This document shows, piece after piece, positions 32,789 through 43,208 of a DNA stretch of 64,000 bases. Source of the DNA: Puccinia triticina. Its lineage: Eukaryota; Basidiomycota; Pucciniomycetes; Pucciniales; Pucciniaceae. A model generated the notes under the pieces. It saw only the letters and a list, made by a program, of their open reading frames with translations, did no database searches and was not told the origin of the DNA. Positions within the stretch are counted from its first letter, which is position 1; every line of letters starts with the position of its first letter. The translations under genes and the position numbers were made by a program. The stretch spans positions 5,208,001 through 5,272,000 of the forward strand of contig NC_070566.1 of NCBI RefSeq assembly GCF_026914185.1, read 5' to 3'.

Positions 32789-33125
32789 TATCCGTCAAGG
32801 TGGAGACAAGCAAAGTGTAATGACTGCTGGATCAAAAGGGAAGGGGAAGGCAACAACTTCAGGATTGTCAAGAGGTGGAGATGGAAGTTCACGAGGACGT
32901 GGAGGATTTTGAGGCGTGGCTCCAACTTTCCATACACACAGAAATCAAAATTTGTCGCTGGAGCAACGTTTGGCCAATATTGAGCAAGCCCTCAGTAAAA
33001 CACAGATGTCTTCTTATCCTTCCATACGTATGGTGGACAATCAAGAACCGCATCCTTCAACGTCTCAACAAACCAATTACAATGCTAGCGATTCCTGGTT
33101 TCACATTGACATATACATCCGGAAA
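32789..33125 (+). pseudogene. gag: Cop-1 gag, 3' part
   Basis: It resumes at the far side of hAT-1 with IRQGGDKQSVMTAGSKGKGK, a Gly/Arg/Ser-rich basic segment, then after a stop near 32911 GVAPTFHTHRNQNLSLEQRLANIEQAL. No CCHC knuckle is clear; the Gly/Arg-rich segment may take the nucleic-acid-binding role. Confidence 0.65.
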
Positions 33126-33130
33126 CAATC

Positions 33131-34155
33131 ATGACGTTGGGCGCAGTCAAGAACAACAAGCTCATCTTTGACACCGGCGCTACTGGATCTGCCGTGTGTA
33201 ACCTCAGTATGCTATCAGAAGCCAAGCCAATTCCACACAAGAAAATCACCACTTTCTTGTCACCGTTGTTTGCCACTCACTCCAGAACTCTACAACTTGG
33301 AGACATGAATATATCCCCTGTTCTATATGTCCCAGGAGCAAGTGTCAACGTACTTTCCTGTGCTCAAGTGGAAGATCATGGCCTACCAGTGATTCATAAA
33401 GAGGGTCTTTTCTTGTTAAAGTGTGGAAACACTATAGTGAAGTCATTTAAAAATTGCGGTTGTCTATACATTGGTCATGGCAAAAACAGTTGTTCATGCC
33501 GTTCAACATACTCAACCTCAATCTCCTCATTGACAAGACTGGCACGTACTCCTAGTTCATCCATCCAATCAATATCTACAAATCATTCTAGACAAGATTG
33601 GTGTAAAGACAACTTTGGACATTCTAAATTCCCCAAAGAACTGTGATGTATGTCGTGTGGTAAAGTTTAAACGGGCTCCACATGTTAACCACATTCCCTC
33701 CGCATCATTACCGCTCCAGAAATTGCATTTTGATACTATGGAGATTCACACCCCATCAAAATATAAACAGAAATATATATTGGGTGTTATTGACGATTTC
33801 AGACAATACATTTAAATCTTTGTTGTAGGATCCAAGAAAGAAATTGAAGGAAAATTGCTTGGCTATTTTGAAGAAATCCACAAAAAGCTCAACCATTATC
33901 CAGCTTAATTATCTAGCAATCACGGCTCCGAGTTCAGTTCAAAATCATTTCTCAATCAAGTTCAATCCGTTGGAATGACTCTGGAACGGGGAGCGCCTTA
34001 CTCTCCACAAACTAACGGTGTTGCAGAACGTTTCAATCAGACGCTTCTTGTTAAAATGAGATGTCTGCTTGCTCAATCAAACGTACCAATGTGTTACTGG
34101 CATGAAGCTGTGTTGTATTCCACGGTGCTTATAAATAGCATGCCACACAAAAAGC
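33131..34155 (+). pseudogene. pol: Cop-1 protease and integrase, N-terminal part
   Basis: The protease is VKNNKLIFDTGATGSAVCNL (active site DTGA) with the downstream VLYVPGASVNVLSCAQVE typical of copia. The GAG-pre-integrase region is damaged. The integrase shows CDVCRVVKFKRAPH, LHFDTMEIHTPS, GSEFSSKSF and the Glu block GAPYSPQTNGVAERFNQTLL, with several stops or frameshifts (33645, 33813, 33906). At VLINSMPHKK the frame is cut by Ty3 element C and resumes beyond 43208. Confidence 0.85.
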
Positions 34156-34812
34156 TGAGGAACTCTGTCCGGTGCTAGGCTGGCAGCAGTTTGGGGAGGG
34201 GAATGGAAAAGAAAGGAAACTAGTAAGTATGCCCTCCGGGGTGATTGGCCAAAAAAGAGCGCGGTGTGTCGTGTAGCGTTGGAGGGGATTGATTTTACAA
34301 CAGCTGGAATTGCGCGTCAGCAGTTTTTGTTTGAGAAGTGAGCCGGGGATACTGCTGGCGGGGTTTGATCTAAACCAGAGTGTTGGAGGAGATCTGCATT
34401 GCGGGGAAATGAACTCAAAGACGTGAGACTTTGGGCAGACAATTGCCAAGACTTAGAACTTTGAATTTGATGGAGAAACTGAATTTTTCATGATTCAGAG
34501 TAGGTCCATGCCACTCCAAAGCCGGAGTTCAAACTGAACTCAAACCCTGGAGCTTGTGACATCTAACAGACAGCTCATCACAACCTAGCGCGCACGCGCG
34601 CGCTACAACCAACAAAACAGCAGAAACAAAACAAAACAAAATGAAACAACAGAAAAACCAACCCTCCTCATCCAAAACCTAACCAACACACGCAGGATGA
34701 AAGAGAAAAAAATAACAAAACTTGATGAAAAGAAAATTAACAGGAAAACAAAACCACCAGGCACAGAAACAAAAGAGAAGAGGGGGAAAATAAGAACCCT
34801 GAAACGCCTTGA
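34156..34812 (-). repeat. 3' LTR of element C, truncated
   Basis: It starts TGAGGAACTCTG like the right LTR and stays alignable to ACGCCTTGA at 34812, where it is fused to integrase sequence. About 150 bp present in the other LTR (43054-43204), plus the polypurine tract, are missing. Confidence 0.85.
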
Positions 34813-35530
34813 CACTAAGCCATAGCACATAGTCCAGTGCTCCTGTGAAAAGGAGACCACCACCTCTGACGTCAGATTGTTGAGGATTTTTGCTTCAACC
34901 CAGCCTGAAAAGTCATCCTGCGCTACTATCAAATACTTAGTGCCGCCTGCCTTGAGATGCACGGCATCCATCAATACGCGTCCAAAAACTGTAGACTTGC
35001 CTGTGGGACAGCGCAACTCCTGCAGGCGCCTGAGATCTTTCTTCTGGAAGGCCTTGCAGCTCTGACACCACTGAGCCACCACTTCCTTCAATGACGGCCA
35101 CCAAAAACGCTCCGCAACTCAACAATATGTCTCGGTGGAGCCCCTGTGGCCCAAATCCTTGTGGAGCTTAGTCAGTATCTCCTGCTGCTTCGCCGGGATG
35201 GTTACTACAATACGAGGTAGGGGACTTCCCCGCTTCATCAATCTGTGAAAAGAAATCCGACAACCAGCGCTTCAACGCGCGGAAAAACTTTGTGTCCATT
35301 CCGTCCGGCTTAGTCAGCGTAGCTAGAAATCACTCCAAGTCCTGCCAATAACCTTGCTGGAAGCCGGAGTACATGTCCTCCGCGCCCAGCGCATAAGAGT
35401 ACCGCGGCTTGATGTACAGCTTGTCCTTGTTGAAGTCAGAAGGGGGGTCGGATTCCTCGTCCCCTTGCGGGCGCTGAGAGAGACCATTAGGCATAGTGAA
35501 GGACTTTCCTGGCCGATGCACGATATTGAA
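34813..35530 (-). pseudogene. pol: Element C integrase, N-terminal two-thirds only
   Basis: The minus frame 35091-34813 gives WCQSCKAFQKKDL (zinc pair), VFGRVLMDAVHLKAGG and LIVAQDDFSGWVEA with the first core Asp. It then breaks directly into LTR sequence after WTMCYGLVS, so the second Asp and the Glu are absent. Upstream (to 35530) lies the connection with RNase H, including MHRPGKSFTMPNGLSQRP and a charged segment. A TGA or frameshift near 35095 separates the parts. Confidence 0.8.
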
Positions 35531-37441
35531 TTAGAAAAGCTGAATAAAAGCCACCCAATGCGTCATGGGCGGGTTGGGGAGGCTAGGGGCATTGATCATC
35601 TCAATCAAGGAGTGGGTGTCAACTCGCAACTCAAAGTTTTGGCCCCAAAAGATTGTCTGCATCTTTTTGAGGATGTGCGCCACCCCGCAGAGTTCAAGTT
35701 TTGACTGCGAGTACCAGGATTTGATGTGGGAGAAAAGAAGAGACTCATAAAGGGCAGGACGATCAAGGCCGTTTGCGTCTTCTTGTGTGAGTACCGCTCC
35801 GGCGGCGTGAAAACTCAAATCCACCGCTAGTTTAAGTAGGCCTGTGTCAGAACCATACCTGATTTTCACTAGGACAATGTCCTTTCCTACGATAACCTTG
35901 AGCCGTTCGAAGGCTGCCACGCACTCTGCGGTCTAGATCCATTCTGAGTCCTTCCGAGTTAGGCAACGGAGCGGGAGACAAATCTCTGACAGTGCGGGGA
36001 TGAAGATCCGCACATAAACCACAACGCCTAGGAAGCCCCTAACCTTGGTAGCATTGGCAGGGGTTGGCCATGAAAAAATCTTGCTAACCTTAATCTTGGC
36101 CATCTTTCTTCCATCTTTGCAAACAACATGCCCAACTATCTCAAGGGCGGAAACGCACGCAGCCAATTTGGAGGCAGAAACGGTCAAACCGGATTCTTTG
36201 ATGCGGAAGAGAACCCTCTCAAGGGTAGTCACGTATTCCCAGATAAAGCGCCGGATCCCAGGGTGCCAAGTAAGTGTCTCATTCCCGTAGTCAGAAGCCG
36301 GGCCCTTAATGCCCCCATCATTAATAAATATTCCCGCATGATCAGGGATTTTGTCTTATAGTATCCAGACCATTTGCGCCTGGTACACAGCAATGGAATT
36401 TGTCGCTCCCTGAGGTAAACGTGTAAGCTGGAAACGTCCGAGAGGGGTGTCAAAGGTTGGAAGTGGACAAGAGATGGGGTCTAGAGCGCGCTTGGTGTAG
36501 TTGCCTATAATATCGCCCAAGCCGTAGCATGCTCGGCCGGCAAAAGACTCAATGAATTCCTTTGTAGCGGGCGGAACACCCGCGTCTTTAATTGTCACCC
36601 TATTCAAAGGCTGCAAATTGTGGACGACTCAAATTTTGCTGTTACTCTTGAGCACAAAAAAAACCGGGGAGGTGTAACTTGACGTTGACTGTTTGTAAAG
36701 TCCCATATCTACGCGCTCGCGGACCACCCAGATGAACTCCTCCAGCTTGGCCGCCGGAATGGGGATTTTTCGTTTCTGCCACGGCTCATGTTCAACGACC
36801 GGTATGATATAATGCATTCCGTACGACTCCTTCAGCAGGCCGGGCTCTTTCTCCGTGAACGCTATGGACCGGTTGCGTTCAGCCAAAACGTTTTTGATGA
36901 GATTCAGCTTGTCTGGCCACAACCATCCCTCAGGACCAAAGTTTACTACGGAAAGCCAATCTTCAGTCACTCGACCTTGTGGCGCAAAGGGTCCCGCTAA
37001 TGATCTGGGGAGGCCGCAATACGGGTCACAAGAGAGAGACGGACGAAGCAGAGGGGGGTTGAGATTCTGAGGCATGCGCTGGTTCACCGTCTTGATCTTC
37101 CTTGCCACCGGTTTGTATTTTGCCACAAAGGACAAGAAAGCTCCACCGCGCCAGGATTTCGCAAGCGCTATTTGAGCGCGCAAACCGAGTCCGCATTCCA
37201 ACAGTTGCCATGTCCGGTGCTCAACGGGATCTTCAAAAGCTGCCTTCTCTGCAACAGTGGAAAGAAACACCGGCGTTTTGCTCACAAGTGTGGCCCGAGG
37301 TAGGGTTTTCAACAATGATGTGGCATCTTGCCTGGAGGTACAAAAATGGGAGGAACTTACTTTTGGTTCTTCCAATCCCTCCGTCATTCCAAAATACATG
37401 AATCCTCCTTCTGCTGCCATCCGATATACCGCTACTTTCAC
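35531..37441 (-). pseudogene. pol: Element C reverse transcriptase and RNase H
   Basis: From right to left: lead-in EGWLWPDKLNLIKNVLAER, fingers SSYTSPVFFVLKSNSKI (37441-36629), then AFAGRACYGLGDI-type text, LTTFDTPLGRFQLTRLPQGA and YQAQMVWIL to 36356. The active site near 36330 reads FINDGGIKGP where relatives have FIDD, so the first Asp is Asn. The thumb and connection follow (36232-35933), and then RNase H (AVDLSFHAAGAVLTQ, SKLELCGVAHILKKM, FELRVDTHSLIEMIN). Four frames are used. The segment 37258-37441 and the segment 37625-37780 encode alternative copies of the same stretch (KVSSS-L-CTS-DA-LLKTLP), a local duplication. Confidence 0.85.
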
Positions 37442-38100
37442 CTCATTGCAGAGGATCTTTATTTTTACCTTGTTGCGGAGACTCAGGATTTTAGACTCAT
37501 TGCGGAGTGTAGCTAGATTAATCTTGTTGCGGAGAACGTCATGAGATGTATCTAGTTTATTCTCATTACGGAGACAAGTAAGAACTGAAGTTGGTGCTAG
37601 TTTCCCCTCAATGCAAAGGCTCGTTCAATAGAATGGAGGGCCACCTGGGATAGAAAGATGCGGAGATTCAACAGAAGGGCTCACATATGTGGCAGGTAAT
37701 GTTTTCAACAATTTAAGAGCATCAAGCCCGGAGGTGCACAATTGGGAGGAACTTACTTTTGTTTCTCCCTGCCTCCGCAAGCACCCGTTTTCCTCCTTTC
37801 CACCCTTCACCACTAGACCCTTGCCAAGAGAGCCAAAAACTTGAAAAGACTTGCAAGAAACTTGAGGAAACTGTTGAGAGATGACAGGAAGATCCGAATT
37901 GACCAAAGGAAATGTTTTTGCTGAGTTTTGAGTATTTTTCAAATGTTTTTTGGATTTTGACTGTTGACTTTCCTGATGACAATGAAGACAAAGAGGAAAA
38001 GAGAGATGGCCCCCTTGAGTCTCCAAATACACAGTTGATTCCGCAACTAGATCGTGAGACTCTATATTAAATCTGCCGCTCCCTGAACCAACCAATCCTA
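37442..38100 (-). other. Spacer in element C with a duplicated segment
   Basis: It holds the second copy of the pre-RT segment (37625-37780) and a run of short repeats TTGTTGCGGAG / CATTGCGGAG (37450-37610). The minus frame 38095-37625 is open but does not resemble a catalytic domain. Confidence 0.5.
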
Positions 38101-38755
38101 CAAAAGATGCTGACCCTCCACCGGATCATCTTGCACCTTCCCCTTGTGAGACAGCACTGCCTTCCTCCCATGGCCGGGAAATTTGCGCTCCCAGCGCCCT
38201 GTGTCAACAGAAGACAAATAAATCTTGATCCTACGTGCGCTCTCCTACCCGCCCGTTGAAATTCAAGGTGGCGTTGAAGTCCATAAGAAATGGGCGTCCA
38301 AAAATGATTGGGCCGTCCATTTGCGTGATCCAGAAGTGACACAATCCGATGATGGTCTTGCCTACTCAAATTGGGACATCTTCAGCTACGCCCACAAGTT
38401 TGCAGGCTTGATTGCCGATACCGTAAACAGCGGAGCTAAAATTCACTCAAGGGCTGATATTAAGCTTGTTGGCCATAGAACCCAATATCAGATTCAACTG
38501 AGACCCAGAATCAATCAACGGATGGGAGAGACCCTCCTTGTCACCTATGAAACATGGCATGTGGCCCAATGGACAGGAATATAGCCTCATGCCACTGATC
38601 TGACCATTGCTCTCCGAATCCTCCTCCAAAGTCCCAGAAGACACACACATCTTGTCTGCTCCAACCTCGACACGCCTCCGAGATACCCATTTCTTCATCC
38701 CTTTGGCCACCAACGGCGCCACCGCCAACAACTTGGATACTGTAAAGTTTGGCAC
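38101..38755 (-). pseudogene. pol: Element C protease
   Basis: The minus frame 38755-38447 contains LYSCPLGHMPCFIGDKEG and the retropepsin core HPLIDSGSQLNLILGSMA, with DSG intact. The second half continues in another frame near 38400-38250 (PIIFGRPFLMDFNATLNF). Cys-rich lead-in and core match the proteases of B and D, which share a CPLGYV-like segment just upstream of the active site. Confidence 0.8.
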
Positions 38756-40240
38756 CTAAAGATCGAGCATCTTCTTAAGCATTCCGTTGACCGCGTTGGG
38801 GTGGTCCTTGACAATACCGCGCTCAAAGTGCACCTTAGGGGATGGGGATGTAGACTTGGGCGCCACTGACTCGGCAGGGCTTTCCTTTGTCAATTCTTCT
38901 TCCAAACCAGGCTTACGAGGCGTCACCGGAATACAATCAAACAGTTCCGGTTCCAAACCCATGTCTTCCGTGTCCGACCCATTCTTAGGCGTTGTTGTCC
39001 TTTGCGCTGGCTTCCTCACGACCAAAGGTGGTAACACGGGAGCCTTGAAGGGTTTTGGGGGCTCGTGCTTCTTCCGCGCCGGGTTTGACTGATGTGTTCC
39101 AGAGAAAGACTGAGACAAAATGGCTGGTGGCTGCCAAGGGTCCAAGGATCCACACGTTGCATGCAGCTTGGGCTCCTCAGCGTTGACCATTGCTGTCTTG
39201 GGCTGGTAGGATGCAACTACATGTTTAATAGGTCAAGAGTTGTCAACGGGGATGAGGGCTCCATTAGGTAAGAAGAAGCTACCACCCCTTTGCTCCACAA
39301 GCCTTGCCTCCTTATCTTTCTGCAGCTCTGCGCATTGCCCCAATCCGTGCCCTTCCCTATGGCAGTAATAACACACCATGGGCCCTCGCAACGCCAATGG
39401 TCGCGCCTGGTTGGTGAATTTCTGCTCCAGGCATTGCTCAAACAACTGCAACATCCGTTTGATCTCATCCACCGTGGCCGGTGCCCTTGCCTGACTCGGG
39501 GTCTCCTTGGGACAAAAATCGGCCTCCATCTTCTGCATCACGTTGTTTGCATGCTTGAATTGGCCAGACTGAACCGGGACCTTGACGCAAGATCCTTTGA
39601 ATGTAAGTGCCGTCTGATTCTTCATCACTTCCTCAACGGCCTTCTTCAGGACCTTGAACGTTGGCAACTTAAATCGGTTATCTTGAGTGGTAATCATGGT
39701 TTTGTCTCTGATTAACTGCTCCCGGATCTGCTCCTGAAGACCTAGCAAAAAGAATTGATAATACACCCGCTCGATCTCCTTGACAGAGTCGATTTGATCC
39801 TTACGCAGCAGGTATGATTGAATAGGCTGCCATGACTTGCGAAACTCTTGAAAATCGACAACTGATCTGATGCCACCCTTATCCTTCCATCCTTGGACTA
39901 GATCTTCCAAGTCCCTTGTTGTAAAGCGGGCCGTATCTATCTTGCCCCAGTGCAAAAGCATAGCAGCCTTGAGAGAGGTCCAGCTCGGGGGTCGAATCCA
40001 TCCAGGGTCTCAAGGACATCCTTGAATTCAGCTGTGCAAAGAAAAAAGTGCACTTGCTGGGCCATATCAAACTCAGACGCTTCATTGAGCCTAGCTGCCA
40101 GTTGATAGTCGGCCAAGAACCGCTCCACGTTGGTACCATCGGAGCCTAAGGACTTGTCCTGAAAACTTTGTAGTAGAAAACCCGCGGAGGTGCACAATTG
40201 GGAGGACTTACTTCTAGTCTCCTATGCCTCCGCCGCTGAA
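38756..40240 (-). pseudogene. gag: Element C gag
   Basis: The N-terminal capsid part is at 40197-39937 (SDGTNVERFLADYQLAARLN, VHFFLCTAEFKDVLETLDGF). The main capsid and nucleocapsid part is at 39961-39233 (DLEDLVQGWKDKGGIRSVVD, YLLRKDQIDSVKEIERVYY), with an intact CCHC knuckle CYYCHREGHGLGQC. A Pro/Lys-rich linker (39190-38756) leads to the protease. Three frames are used. The extreme 5' part shares a motif of about 30 bp (40186-40218) with the pre-RT region at 37730-37760, described in the findings. Confidence 0.8.
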
Positions 40241-40251
40241 CCCTAAAAAAA

Positions 40252-42298
40252 GGGTCAGCCTAAATGCACTCCAAAAAAATCCCAAAAGCACTCCAAAAGT
40301 GAGTGTATGGAGTGTGCACTCCAATGATTGTTGGAGTACAGACTAGAGTACTCCAACTTGATTGGAGTGCAGAACAGGGGACTCAAGAATCTTTGGAGTG
40401 CACCACAAAGAACTCCAATGGCCAGGAAATGTAATAAGTGCCCATGAGTCTCACTCCATCAGATTGGAGTGCATTCCCCTAGCACTCCATTCCTGATATT
40501 TCTCCTCCTCAAAAGGGGAGTGCAGTACTGTGCACTCCAGCCAGAGCTGGAGTGCCTACAACTTCAACCGGGCTATGTAAAAACACACCCCACTTGATCC
40601 TCCTGATATCCATGACGGGTACAGACCGGCATTGAGCGGATTAACATCTCCTCTCAATGACCGGTCTGTACCGGACCGCCGGTCATTGAGGGAAATCACA
40701 CCTCTTGATGACCGGTCTGTGCCGGTCATCCAGGGGAGTAACATCTCCTCTCAATGACCGGTCTGTGCCGGTCACCAAGGGGACTCACACCTCTCGATGA
40801 CCGGCGCGGACCGGTCACACCTCCCGATGACCGGCACAGACCGGTCATCAAGGGGACTCACACCTCAATGATTGGTCACCACCGGTCATCGAGGCTAATA
40901 ACACCTCCTCTCGATGACCGGTCATCACCGGTCATGGAGAGGGCTCACACCTCTCGATGATTGGTCAGTCCGGTCATTGAGGGTAACAACACCTCTCAAT
41001 GACCAGTCATCACCGGCCATCGAGGTGAGTCCCATCTCTCAATGACCGGTCAGACCGGTCATCGAGGGGACTCACACCTCTTGATGACCGGTCATCACCG
41101 GTCATTGAGAGTAGCACCTCCTCTCGATGACCGGTCATCACCGGTCATGAAGAGGGCTCAAACCTCTCAATGACCGGCACAGACCGGTAATTGAGAGGAC
41201 TCACACCTCTCAATGACCGGTCACCACCAGTCATCAAGAGGACTCACACCATCTCACACCTCTCGATAACCGGTGATGACCGGTCATCGAGGTGAGTCAC
41301 ATCTCTCAATGACCGGTCTGTGCCGTTCATCGGCAGGAGTAACATCTCTCGATGACCGGTCTGTGCCGTTCATCGAGAGGAGTAACATCTCCTCTTGATG
41401 ACGGGTCAGACCAACCGGTCATCGAGAGTAGCACCTCCCCTCAATGACTGGTACACACCGGTCATCAAGAGGTGTTATTACCCTCGATGACCGGTCTGAC
41501 CAGTCATCAAGAAATGTGACTCACCTCAATGACCGGTGATGACCGGTCATCGAGAGGTGTGATTCCCCTCGATGACCGGTGATGACCGGTCATTGAGAGG
41601 TGTGATTCCCCTCGATGACCGGTCTGACCGGTCATCGAGAGGTGTGAGTCCCCTCAATGACCGGTTTGACCGGTCATTGAGGGGTGTAAGTCCTCTCGAT
41701 GATTGGTCTGTGCCGGTCATTGGGAGGTGTGACTGATGACCGGTCCGCACCGGTCATTGGGAAGTGGGAGTCCCCTCAATGACCAGTAAAGACCAGTCAT
41801 CGAGAGTAGCACCTCCCCTCAATGACCGGTACACACCGGTCATCGAGAGGTGTGACTGATGACCGGTCCGCGCTGGTCATTGAGAGGTATGAGTCCTCTG
41901 GATGACCGGTTGTGTGCCCCTTGATGACCGGTCCAGACCGGTCATCGAGAGGTGTGATTGTGGGCACTCCAAAGAAAAGGAGACATTGGAGTGCACCCCA
42001 ATGCACTCCATTTGGTATTTCCCAGCTGGAGTGCAAAGCCAAAATCCTTCACTGAAAAGGTGGAGTGCTTGGGCTTGCACTCCATTTTTTTTGGAGTGCA
42101 TCTAGCTGCACTCCCCTATTTTGGTCAATTTTGAAGTACCCAGGTGTGTACTCCAATAAACATGGAGTGCCCATCTGGGGACTCCATGTTTTGGGAGTAC
42201 AAAATCAAGGCACTCCAACTTTTTTGGAGTGCTGGCCCCCCAAAGCCAAAAATTTGGAGTGCATGTAGTAAAAGTTTGGAGTGCATTTAGGCTGACCC
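40252..42298. mobile_element. PAE-2: second coding-free palindrome-array TIR element
   Basis: 2047 bp with 24 bp perfect terminal inverted repeats that start GGGTCAGCCTAAATGCACTC, inserted in an A-rich site (seven A before, nine after) so the duplication cannot be read. No ORF of significance. Two layers of repeats: outer zones (40260-40560 and 41965-42285) rich in TGCACTCC / GGAGTGCA, and a core (40600-41960) of several dozen ACCGGT-centred palindromes. It lies between the primer-binding site and gag of element C. TIR, repeats and target bear no sequence likeness to PAE-1. Confidence 0.85.
40600..41965. repeat. PAE-2 core array of ACCGGT palindromes
   Basis: Units of about 35-45 bp like CTCGATGACCGGTCTGTGCC followed by GGTCATCGAGAGG. 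The linker mostly reads ACTCACACCTCT on the left half and AGAGGTGTGAGT on the right half, switching near 41460, so the array as a whole is also a large imperfect inverted repeat. Confidence 0.85.
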
Positions 42299-42344
42299 AA
42301 AAAAAAACAAAGACCGCGAAGCGTCTCAAAACCGTCCAAATCAG

Positions 42345-42394
42345 CAAGACTGTAAATCTTGAGGGTGCTGGTTTGATCCCGGCTTGGGGGACCA
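42345..42394 (-). promoter_or_regulatory. Primer-binding site of element C: copy of a tRNA-Tyr 3' half
   Basis: On the minus strand TGGTCCCCCAAGCCGGGATC follows the LTR after a 2-base spacer, a classic primer-binding site. Read on the plus strand, the 50 bases are a canonical tRNA 3' half: anticodon stem CAAGA/TCTTG, loop CTGTAAA (anticodon GTA, Tyr), 5-base variable loop AGGGT, T stem GCTGG/CCGGC (one G-T pair), loop TTTGATC, acceptor strand TTGGGGG, A73 and CCA. G72 (so C1) and A73 are tRNA-Tyr identity features. Bases before 42345 do not fit a D arm, so only nt 27-76 are present. The match runs about 32 bases beyond a normal 18-base site. Confidence 0.85.
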
Positions 42395-42396
42395 AA

Positions 42397-43204
42397 TGAG
42401 GAACTCTGTCCGGTGCTAGGGCGGCAGCAGTTTGGGGAGGGGAATGGAAAAGAAAAGGAAACTAGGAAGTATGCCCTCCAGGGTGATTGGCCAAAAACGA
42501 GCGCGGTGTGTCGTGTAGCATTGGGGGGGATTGATTTTACAACGGCTGGAATTGCGCGTCGGCAGTTTTTGTTTGAAAAGTGAGCCGGGGATACTGCTGG
42601 CGGGGTGTGATCTAAACCAAAGTGTTGGAGGAGGTCTGCGTTGCAGGGAAATGAACTCAAAGACGTGAGACTTTGGGCAGACAATTGCCAAGACTTAGAA
42701 CTTTGAATTTGATGGAGAAACTGAATTTTTCATGATTCAGAGTAGGTCCATGCCACTCCAAAGCCGGAGTTCAAACTGAACTCAAACCCTGGAGCTTGTG
42801 ACATCTAACAGACAGCTCATCACAACCTAGCGTGCACGCGCGCGCTACAACCAACAAAACAGCAGAAACAAACAAAACAAAATGAAACAAGACAAAAACC
42901 AACCCTCCTCATCCAAAACCTAACCAACACACGCAGAATGAAAGAGAAAAAAATAAAAAAACTTGATGAAAAGAAAATTAACAGGAAAACAAAACCACCA
43001 GGCACAGAAACAAAAGAGAAGAGGGGGAAAAGAAGAAACCTGAAACGCCTTGAGGATGCGCGCCACGCTGCGCCATTGAATCTTGAGGAAGCCTTGAGGG
43101 CTAAGAGCTTGAGGTCTTGATGTCTTGAACCTTGACAACCTCTGGGGTGCGCCACGCGCAAAAGAAATCCTCAATTTGCCCCGTGTACTGATCTGTCCAC
43201 CACA
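42397..43204 (-). repeat. 5' LTR of element C
   Basis: 808 bp, TGAGGAACTCTG to CCACCACA. It matches 34156-34812 with few differences across the shared part. Confidence 0.85.
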
Positions 43205-43208
43205 ACGC

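Larger units (their letters stand above)
34156..43204 (-). mobile_element. Ty3 retrotransposon C inside Cop-1 integrase
   Basis: LTR-like ends (34156-34812 truncated, 42397-43204 full) flank minus-strand gag, protease, RT, RNase H and part of integrase. Flanking 4 bp are AAGC (34152-34155) and ACGC (43205-43208), one mismatch; the same 4 bp length is seen for element B, whose LTR also ends CCACA. The copia frame of Cop-1 continues directly across the two flanks. A primer-binding site lies next to the right LTR. A deletion has removed the integrase C-terminus and the first part of the 3' LTR. PAE-2 interrupts the leader at 40252-42298. Confidence 0.85.

Noticed and set aside
37440..37610. Tandem regulatory sites (TTGCGGAG repeats)
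   Set aside because: Five degenerate copies with irregular spacing inside a decayed element; too weak to call a functional array.
40600..41965. CRISPR-like array
   Set aside because: Units are palindromic, abut one another without unique spacers, vary in length, and lie inside a TIR element in a eukaryotic genome.
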